From assembly GCA_027001815.1 (NCBI GenBank), contig JALTLT010000363.1, positions 1 to 11,226 on the forward strand: 11,226 nucleotides of DNA, written 5' to 3'. The position numbers were made by a program, and so were the translations under genes. The stretch comes from Gammaproteobacteria bacterium. GTDB lineage: Bacteria > Pseudomonadota > Gammaproteobacteria > JALTLT01. Positions 1 to 4,493 of the stretch are shown here, piece by piece (the stretch's first letter is position 1; every line of letters begins with the position of its first letter). The notes under the pieces are model-generated. The model was not told the DNA's origin. It did no database searches and worked only from the letters and a program-made list of their open reading frames with translations.

Positions 1-141
1 CACCGTTTTTCGGCAGCCTGTGCCGCGGTGCAGGGATGCACCGCCGTTTTCAATGACGAAAGATCATTGAAAACGTGAGGAAGCCGGAAATCGCATTTTC
101 GGCTTCCGGCGTTGAAAAAGGCCAGGACGGCCTTTTTCAAC
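1..141. repeat. Tandem hairpin cluster (REP/BIME-like)
   Basis: Five inverted repeats stand almost end to end. Arms 11-15/21-25 form 5 bp. Arms 25-32/37-44 form 8 bp with a GGGA loop. Arms 45-56/64-75 form a perfect 12 bp with a 7-base loop. Arms 79-91/95-107 form 13 bp with one G-T pair and a CGC loop. Arms 111-123/129-141 form a perfect 13 bp with a 5-base loop. The density resembles the bacterial interspersed mosaic or REP-type clusters of Gammaproteobacteria, which can act as transcription attenuators, RNA stabilisers or targets of REP-associated transposases. Which of these applies cannot be told from the sequence. Positions 5-21 match 3140-3156 at 15 of 17 bases, so the left edge of the window probably cuts through a repeat unit. 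Confidence 0.7.
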
Positions 142-252
142 ATCCTGCTGTGTTTGCAAACAGAATCTTCCCTATATTGGCGGGTAACGATCTGTTCCCG
201 GCACGCTCCGCCGGCGCCTGCACGCCTGGCGCGCCCGATTGCACCGCTTTTC

Positions 253-284
253 GCGCAAGCCGTAGCGAGGGCTACGCCTTGCGC
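253..284. repeat. Hairpin, 14-bp stem with one mismatch
   Basis: Arms 253-266 and 271-284 are complementary except for one C-C opposition, around a GAGG loop. It follows the 1-141 cluster but has a different, GC-rich stem, so it is probably a different repeat class. It lies in non-coding DNA upstream of the TauE/SafE-type gene. No T-run follows on either strand, so it is not an obvious intrinsic terminator. Confidence 0.6.
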
Positions 285-480
285 TGCAGGGCGGCACACG
301 TGAACACGCCAGACGCACATCCATCCGGCAGCTTCACGCAACTTTCGGGCTAGCGGTGCGGGCAGGGGGTGGAGGCTCTTGTGTCTGGACCCACGGGGCC
401 CCGGAGGGGAGAATGGGCGCGGGAGGCACCTCTCCCGTGAAGACGGCGTCTCTTCCGCCGCACGAGGTGATGTGACCTGC

Positions 481-1236
481 GTGGATTCGATCGACCAGAT
501 ACTCCTGTTCCTGATCTCGCTGGTGGCCAACACCTTTTCCGCCTTTTCCGGAGGCGGGGCAGGGCTGGTGCAACTGCCGGCCATTCTGCTGCTGGGTCTC
601 CCCTTCGCCGCCGCCCTCGCGACCCACAAGGTGGCGAGTGTCGCCCTCGGCGTCGGTGCGACCCTCCGTCACCTGCACGAGGAGCGTCTCGACCGCCCCC
701 TGCTCTGGCTGATGCTCGCCAGCGGTGTTCCGGGTGTACTGCTGGGTGCGGCGGCCATCCTCCGGGTGCCCGACCGACCGGCGGAGATCGCCCTCGGCCT
801 GCTCACCCTCGGGCTGGGGCTCTATTCCATTCTCTCGCCCGGCCTGGGGCTGGAGCACCGGCCGAGCCATCGGGGGTGGCGTGGTTACCTGGTGGGGGGT
901 GCCGGTCTGTTTCTCATCGGGATCCTCAACGGCTCCCTCACCTCTGGCACCGGCCTCTTCGTGACCCTTTGGCTGGTGCGATGGTTCGGACTCGACTATC
1001 GGCGGGCGGTCGCGCTCACCCTGGTGATCGTCGGGCTCTTCTGGAACGGCAGCGGGGCGCTCGCTCTCGGACTGCAGGGCCGGATCTACTGGCCCTTCAT
1101 CCCGGCCCTGCTGGTGGGCTCCCTGCTGGGCGGCTATCTCGGAGCCCACCTCTCCATTCTCAAGGGGAGCCGATGGGTGAAGCGCGCCTTCGAGATCGTC
1201 ACCCTGCTGATCGGAGCAAAGCTCGTGGTGGGATAG
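481..1236 (+). CDS. TauE/SafE-family membrane exporter (sulfite/organosulfonate type)
   Basis: Predicted 251-residue inner-membrane protein of the TauE/SafE (DUF81) family, whose studied members export sulfite, sulfoacetate or related anions. The true substrate here is unknown. The N-terminal half shows the family signature SGGGAGLVQLP (residues 23-33) followed by LPFAAALATHKVAS (40-53). The second half repeats the fold, starting around GGAGLFLIGILNGSLTSGTG (139-158). Seven or eight hydrophobic helices are visible and the length is normal. I chose GTG at 481 because gaggtga (464-470) lies 10 bases upstream and because the protein then begins at the first helix, as in relatives. GTG 472 sits too close to that site, and a TTG at 379 would add a tail without family features. 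It converges on the sugar-transferase gene with a 34-base gap. No sulfur-oxidation genes are adjacent, though the large protein at 4494 carries a rhodanese domain. Confidence 0.85.
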   Translation: MDSIDQILLFLISLVANTFSAFSGGGAGLVQLPAILLLGLPFAAALATHKVASVALGVGATLRHLHEERLDRPLLWLMLASGVPGVLLGAAAILRVPDRPAEIALGLLTLGLGLYSILSPGLGLEHRPSHRGWRGYLVGGAGLFLIGILNGSLTSGTGLFVTLWLVRWFGLDYRRAVALTLVIVGLFWNGSGALALGLQGRIYWPFIPALLVGSLLGGYLGAHLSILKGSRWVKRAFEIVTLLIGAKLVVG

Positions 1237-1242
1237 CCGCAA

Positions 1243-1259
1243 CCGCCTTCTTCCGGCGG
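1243..1259. terminator. Weak hairpin between convergent genes
   Basis: CCGCC (1243-1247) and GGCGG (1255-1259) can pair around a 7-base loop in the 34-base gap between the stop codons of the TauE/SafE-type and sugar-transferase genes. The position suits a shared bidirectional terminator. The stem is short and there is no T-run, so this is a weak call. Confidence 0.3.
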
Positions 1260-1270
1260 CCTGTCACCTG

Positions 1271-2854
1271 TCAGTAGGCGTTGGTGCCCCGGAAGACGGC
1301 GAAGACGGTGAGGAAGAGGATCTTGAAGTCGAGCCAGGGGGACCAGTGATTGATGTAGTAGAGGTCGTACTGAAGTCGCCGTTCCATCTTCTCGACCGTA
1401 TCCGTCTCCCCCCGGAGGCCGTGGACCTGTGCCCAGCCGGTGATTCCCGGCTTCACCCGATGGCGCTGCATGTAGGCATCGATCTCGGCGCCGAAGTACT
1501 CGTCCAGCCAGAGCGGGTGGGGACGGGGGCCCACCATGGACATCCGCCCCTGCAGCACGTTGATGATCTGGGGCAGTTCGTCGAGGCTCCAGCGCCGCAG
1601 GAAACGGCCGATGGGGGTGATGCGTTCGTCGTCGGGGGAGGCCTGGCGTTTCGCCTCGCCCTCCGGCTGGACCCGCATGGTACGGAACTTCCACACCGAG
1701 ATGGTCCGTCCGTGGAGGCCGTGCCGCTGCTGGCGGAAGATGATCGGTCCGGGGGAGGTCACCTTCACGGCGATGGCGATGCCCAGCATCAGCGGCCAGA
1801 GGAGCCCCAGGGCGAGGGTGGCGAGGGTGATGTCCTCCAGGCGTTTCAGGGTGCGCCGTCCGCCACGGAAGGGGGAATCGGTCAGGCAGACCAGGGGCTG
1901 ATCCTCGATGCTCTCGGTGCGGCGGCTCAGGGCCTCCACCACCGAAGTATCGGGCACCCAGTTGACGTTCACCGGCAGGTTGATCGCCCGGCGGATGATC
2001 CGTTCGGCAGGCTCGGAATGGCTGACCGGGAAGGTGATGTAGATCTCGCCGATCTCGTGTTCCTGGATGATCTGCTCCAGGTCCTCGGGCCGACCGAGCA
2101 GTTCCGGCATGCACTCCTCCTGCTGGAAGAGTGCGACTCCCTCCAGGAGGGGGGATTCTCCACCTGCCCCGACCGCCATGAGCTTGCTGCCCTCCCCCTG
2201 TCCCGCCGAGGGGACGGGGGTTCTCTCCCAGGCGGGGTCCGAGACGTATCCCACCACCTGGATGCCCAGCCAGGGATTGCTCTCGAGCAGACGGCAGAAT
2301 CGCTGCAGCGGCTCGCCGGTTCCCACCAGCAGGGCCCGACGGATGTTGAGTCCGTGCTTGCGCAGTTCATTGAGCACCGCACGCACCAGTACGTGGAGGG
2401 CGAGCTGGAAGAGATACCCGGTAAAGAACCAGGCAATGGCGAATCCGGTAGGGAAATGGGGGTGAAACTGGAGAAGATAGCCGGTGGTCAGCAGAATGAG
2501 GAAGACCAGCCCCCAGGCACGCATGAGATACTGGGCATCCATCAGGACCGAGCGGGTACGCACCCGGTAGTAGAGGTCGGTCCAGGCGTATACCAGAAGC
2601 ATCACCAGGGAGGTGATGGCGCCCACCAGGGCATGCTTGAGGCCGAAGTAGCCATGGCTCCATTCCGCCACCAGGACCAGTGCGAGAAGCACGGCGAGGA
2701 TGTCGAAGAACTGCCAGAGTTCAGTCAGCAGGGGGTACTTCCGTGACAGCATCCCCTGGGAGCTGTGTCGGTGCAGCAGTCCGATGATGCGGTCGCGTAA
2801 CCGGCCCAGCGGACCGGTCGGGGACGAACTGGAGGATGCTGGGTCGGATTTCAT
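1271..2854 (-). CDS. Polyprenyl-phosphate sugar-1-phosphate transferase (WcaJ/PssY-like exopolysaccharide initiator)
   Basis: A 527-residue member of the bacterial sugar-transferase family that starts exopolysaccharide assembly by moving a sugar-1-phosphate from a nucleotide sugar to undecaprenyl phosphate at the inner membrane. The N-terminal part has about four membrane helices (roughly residues 44-64, 73-92, 112-130 and 138-160). A CoA-binding-like Rossmann domain (about 172-300) includes RRALLVGTGE (172-181). Next come the membrane re-entrant segment (341-364) and the catalytic core: SPGPIIFRQQRHG (367-379), WKFRTM (388-393), SLDELPQIINVL (423-434), MVGPRPHP (440-447) and KPGITGWAQVHG (468-479). 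Relatives are usually about 460-480 residues. The excess is mainly a low-complexity insert at 214-248, described separately. ATG 2854 has only a weak AGG-type ribosome binding site. No other glycan genes adjoin it, so the sugar specificity (glucose, galactose or other) is unknown. Confidence 0.9.
   Translation of the reverse strand: MKSDPASSSSSPTGPLGRLRDRIIGLLHRHSSQGMLSRKYPLLTELWQFFDILAVLLALVLVAEWSHGYFGLKHALVGAITSLVMLLVYAWTDLYYRVRTRSVLMDAQYLMRAWGLVFLILLTTGYLLQFHPHFPTGFAIAWFFTGYLFQLALHVLVRAVLNELRKHGLNIRRALLVGTGEPLQRFCRLLESNPWLGIQVVGYVSDPAWERTPVPSAGQGEGSKLMAVGAGGESPLLEGVALFQQEECMPELLGRPEDLEQIIQEHEIGEIYITFPVSHSEPAERIIRRAINLPVNVNWVPDTSVVEALSRRTESIEDQPLVCLTDSPFRGGRRTLKRLEDITLATLALGLLWPLMLGIAIAVKVTSPGPIIFRQQRHGLHGRTISVWKFRTMRVQPEGEAKRQASPDDERITPIGRFLRRWSLDELPQIINVLQGRMSMVGPRPHPLWLDEYFGAEIDAYMQRHRVKPGITGWAQVHGLRGETDTVEKMERRLQYDLYYINHWSPWLDFKILFLTVFAVFRGTNAY
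2111..2220. repeat. In-frame palindrome-bounded insert inside the sugar-transferase gene
   Basis: This segment encodes residues 214-248 of the transferase, between GYVSDPAWERTP and MPELLGRPEDL. Family members normally run from the first motif into the second with only a short connection. Both edges form hairpins: arms 2111-2120/2125-2134 give 10 bp with one mismatch and a TGCT loop, and arms 2195-2204/2211-2220 give 10 bp with one G-T pair. A third, CCCTCC/GGAGGG, lies at 2139-2151. The encoded peptide is Gly/Ser/Glu-rich and unlike the rest of the protein. The exact insertion boundaries are inferred from the family pattern, not from a measured alignment. Confidence 0.5.
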
Positions 2855-3120
2855 CTGCCTGGGTCGCTACTCCGCCTGCCTGATCACTCTTTCCCGCCAA
2901 TGTGGACCATTCGGGATCCCCGATCCCCCTCGACGCGGGGGGGCGGGCGCCGTCGACACCACGGACCTTCCCAGAGGGTGCCCCTCTTCATGATATCCGC
3001 TGAGGGAGGGATGTGGGGAACAGCCGGCTCTCGCTCCCCTTCCAGCCATGGTGCTGGGTCTCAGGGTGTAGGTTCCTGGCCTTCGATCAGGATATCGTTC
3101 CCGATCCTTTCGGTCTTTAG

Positions 3121-3155
3121 CAGGCCGTTGAAAAACCCCGTTTTTCGTCAACCTG
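3121..3155. repeat. Degenerate GTTGAAAAAC/GTTTTTC hairpin repeat
   Basis: CAGG (3121-3124) and GTTGAAAAAC (3127-3136) face GTTTTTC (3140-3146), CAAC (3149-3152) and CCTG (3152-3155), giving an imperfect stem with a two-base bulge. It resembles a hairpin repeat class common between genes in Gammaproteobacteria (recalled pattern GCAGGCTGTTGAAAAAC and its complement). Its right arm matches window positions 5-21 at 15 of 17 bases, so at least two copies are present here. Confidence 0.55.
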
Positions 3156-3261
3156 TCGGTCCCTGGCCATCTGCTGGTTCCTTCCGAAGGGATATCTGCG
3201 CCCGGCCGTGAGTCCGCGGCCATCCGGCTCAAGTATCCGGCAAATATCTTCTTGTATGCAA

Positions 3262-3276
3262 TGTGATTATTTCACA
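3262..3276. promoter_or_regulatory. Perfect TGTGA-N5-TCACA dyad
   Basis: A 15-base inverted repeat (TGTGA 3262-3266, TCACA 3272-3276) sits in the most AT-rich patch of this gene-free stretch. It recalls a CRP half-site pair, but the CRP consensus has a 6-base spacer and this has 5. It lies about 400 bases upstream of the sugar-transferase start and just past the end of pyrE. An operator role is possible but not shown. Confidence 0.25.
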
Positions 3277-3306
3277 AAACCGTCGTCGATGGCAGAGCCG
3301 CTTCCG

Positions 3307-3948
3307 TCAGGTCCCGTAGCTGGCCCGGTAGCGGCTAACCGCGGCGAGCGCCTCTTCCATCCCCGCCTGCCCCTCGAGGAACTCCACCAGATGGGAGAGC
3401 GTCACGATGCTGGCCACCCTGAGACCGTACTCCTCCTCCACTTCCTGGATGGCGGAACGCTCTCCCGTACCCCGCTCCTGGCGGTCGAGGGCGATCACCA
3501 CCCCGACCGGTTCGGCGCCCGCCGCGCGGATGATCCCGATGGACTCCCTCACCGAGGTGCCGGCGGAGATGACATCGTCGACGATCAGGATGCGGCCCGC
3601 CAGGGGGGCGCCGACCAGCACGCCGCCCTCGCCGTGACCCTTCGCCTCCTTGCGATTGAAGGTGTAGGGCAGGTCCCGGTGGTGGTGATCGGCCAGCGCA
3701 ATGGCGCTGGCGGCCACCAGGGGGATCCCCTTGTAGGCGGGCCCGTAGAGGCCGTCGAAGGCGATCCCGGAGTCGACCAGGGCCTGGGCGTAGTAACGCC
3801 CCAGGCGGGCCAGGGAGAGCCCCGAGTCGAACAGGCCGCTGTTGAAGAAGTAGGGGCTGACCCGGCCCGACTTGAGGGTGAATTCGCCAAAGCGCAGGAC
3901 ACCCTTGTCGATGGCGAACTGCAGGAACTCGCGCTGGTAACTCTGCAT
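3307..3948 (-). CDS. pyrE: Orotate phosphoribosyltransferase
   Basis: Cytoplasmic enzyme of de novo pyrimidine synthesis that joins orotate and PRPP to make orotidine 5'-phosphate and pyrophosphate. The 213-residue length equals that of Escherichia coli PyrE as I recall it. The PRPP-binding loop RILIVDDVISAGTS occupies residues 119-132. The mobile catalytic loop RKEAKGHGEGG (99-109) keeps the Arg99, Lys100, Lys103 and His105 expected from the family. Lys26 and the FF pair at 34-35 of the orotate/PRPP pocket are also present. ATG at 3948 is supported by GGAGAG (complement of 3955-3960) 6 bases upstream. It stands alone, divergent from the giant gene at 4494 and pointing toward the sugar transferase across a 452-base gap. 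E. coli pyrE is controlled by an upstream attenuator within the rph-pyrE operon; no rph lies next to it here, so control probably differs. Confidence 0.97.
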   Translation of the reverse strand: MQSYQREFLQFAIDKGVLRFGEFTLKSGRVSPYFFNSGLFDSGLSLARLGRYYAQALVDSGIAFDGLYGPAYKGIPLVAASAIALADHHHRDLPYTFNRKEAKGHGEGGVLVGAPLAGRILIVDDVISAGTSVRESIGIIRAAGAEPVGVVIALDRQERGTGERSAIQEVEEEYGLRVASIVTLSHLVEFLEGQAGMEEALAAVSRYRASYGT

Positions 3949-4001
3949 GGGATTCTCTCCGGATCGGGAGGCGCCCGACGGGCATCGAAACGACGGCGGC
4001 T

Positions 4002-4030
4002 ACTCTATCCCAATCGACGAAGCCGGTCCA
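4002..4030 (-). promoter_or_regulatory. Candidate sigma-70 promoter of pyrE
   Basis: On the minus strand, TGGACC (4025-4030) and TAGAGT (4002-4007) lie 17 bases apart. Each matches four of six positions of the -35 and -10 consensus. The start of transcription would fall near 3995, giving a leader of about 47 bases with the GGAGAG ribosome binding site. The match is moderate and rests on inspection only. Confidence 0.35.
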
Positions 4031-4039
4031 GGCGGCAGA

Positions 4040-4073
4040 CCCCCGCGGCGCTGCATCGATCCCGCCGCGGGGG
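4040..4073. repeat. Perfect 11-bp GC-rich hairpin
   Basis: CCCCCGCGGCG (4040-4050) and CGCCGCGGGGG (4063-4073) are exact complements around a 12-base loop containing ATCGAT. On the plus strand TTCTT follows, a poor T-run. No plus-strand gene ends nearby, so a conventional terminator role is unlikely. It may be an insulator between divergent units, an operator just upstream of the pyrE -35 candidate, or an interspersed repeat. Confidence 0.5.
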
Positions 4074-4187
4074 TTCTTCCGGTCGCCAAACGGAGGTAGA
4101 CTTCAATCCTCACGTCGATGAAGGAAGCCGGCGACAGACCGGCGGGCGGAAACTGCCAACCCCATCGCACTTTGGCCGTTTTCCCGC

Positions 4188-4214
4188 TCAAGAAAATGCC
4201 TTGTGGGCCGTGAA
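4188..4214 (+). promoter_or_regulatory. FliA (sigma-28)-like promoter candidate
   Basis: TCAAG (4188-4192), 14 bases, then GCCGTGAA (4207-4214) reproduces the arrangement of flagellar-sigma promoters (TAAAG or TCAAG, about 14 bases, GCCGATAA). Six of eight -10 positions match. It would give the giant fusion gene a leader of about 270 bases. No flagellar or chemotaxis gene is in the window to support it, so a chance match remains quite possible. Confidence 0.3.
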
Positions 4215-4453
4215 TCTGTAAGAATCGGCCGGAGAGGGTGAACGGCCGGGGATCAAGGGATTGGAGAGCGCCGCCGAGGGGTGGAGAGCGGTTTTCGCCA
4301 GCCGGACCCGCCCGATCTGCGGCGGGGAGCCGTCGTGATCGGTTCCGGGAGCGCCAGCCGATCGAGCTCCGGCCCCTGTTACCCCAGACAGCCTGATGAT
4401 GATCGAGCCGGTCCGTGGCGTGACCGGGTCGAGGTGGGAAAACCGCGGGAAGC

Positions 4454-4484
4454 GTACCCTGGCCAGGGTACCTCCAAGGGGGAG
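4454..4484 (+). promoter_or_regulatory. 18-bp perfect palindrome followed by strong ribosome binding site
   Basis: Positions 4454-4471 form an exact 18-bp palindrome (GTACCCTGG and its complement). As RNA it can fold into a 7-bp stem with a GGCC loop. Four bases later comes AAGGGGGAG (4476-4484), a strong Shine-Dalgarno sequence 9 bases before ATG 4494, which decides that start. The dyad may be a dimeric repressor operator or an RNA hairpin that influences ribosome access. Confidence 0.5.
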
Positions 4485-4493
4485 TGCCGAGCG

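Larger units (their letters stand above)
1..480. other. Gene-free region with a train of hairpins
   Basis: No open reading frame here resembles a known protein. The short ORFs, for example one at 75-353, run straight through inverted repeats and have low-complexity translations. The region holds at least six hairpins or palindromes, listed in separate entries, plus a 12-bp palindrome at 151-162. The last part (about 340-480) is the leader of the TauE/SafE-type gene and includes its ribosome binding site (gaggtga, 464-470). I see no convincing promoter for that gene, so it may be read from further upstream or from a non-canonical promoter. Confidence 0.6.
2855..3306. other. Gene-free stretch between the sugar-transferase gene and pyrE
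   Basis: About 450 bases separate the two minus-strand genes. ORFs in it, including one of 121 codons at 2867-3232 (-), are rich in Arg, Pro and Gly and resemble nothing I recognise. The stretch holds a degenerate repeat at 3121-3155 and an AT-rich patch around 3240-3280 with a short perfect dyad. It should contain the promoter of the sugar-transferase gene, but I could not pick a convincing -35/-10 pair on the minus strand. I see no clear terminator for pyrE at 3250-3306. Confidence 0.5.
3949..4493. other. Divergent intergenic region between pyrE and the giant fusion gene
   Basis: About 545 bases separate the two divergent starts. I see no credible gene. The open frame upstream of ATG 4494 can be extended in frame to GTG 4281, but the extra 71 residues are low complexity and lack a good ribosome binding site. 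A 63-codon minus-strand ORF at 4000-4191 looks random. The region holds a pyrE promoter candidate, an 11-bp hairpin, a FliA-like promoter candidate and an 18-bp palindrome, each listed separately. Confidence 0.6.

Noticed and set aside
1..141. CRISPR array
   Set aside because: The repeats are inverted hairpins of different sequence, not regularly spaced direct repeats.
75..353. Small plus-strand ORF of 92 codons
   Set aside because: It is built on several inverted repeats and has no recognisable protein features.
379..480. Earlier TTG start for the TauE/SafE-type protein
   Set aside because: The 34 extra residues are polar and precede the first membrane helix, unlike the family; GTG 481 fits the gaggtga site.
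334..1242. 302-codon minus-strand frame
   Set aside because: It is opposite the TauE/SafE-type gene, with a Gln/Gly/Pro-rich translation and no family resemblance.
1346..2746. 466-codon plus-strand frame
   Set aside because: It lies wholly opposite the sugar-transferase gene, whose motifs are unmistakable on the minus strand.
3208..4221. 337-codon plus-strand frame
   Set aside because: It runs antisense through pyrE and into intergenic DNA; only pyrE shows family motifs.
4281..4493. Earlier GTG start for the giant fusion protein
   Set aside because: The extra 71 residues are low complexity, the frame crosses an 18-bp palindrome, and ATG 4494 has a much better ribosome binding site.
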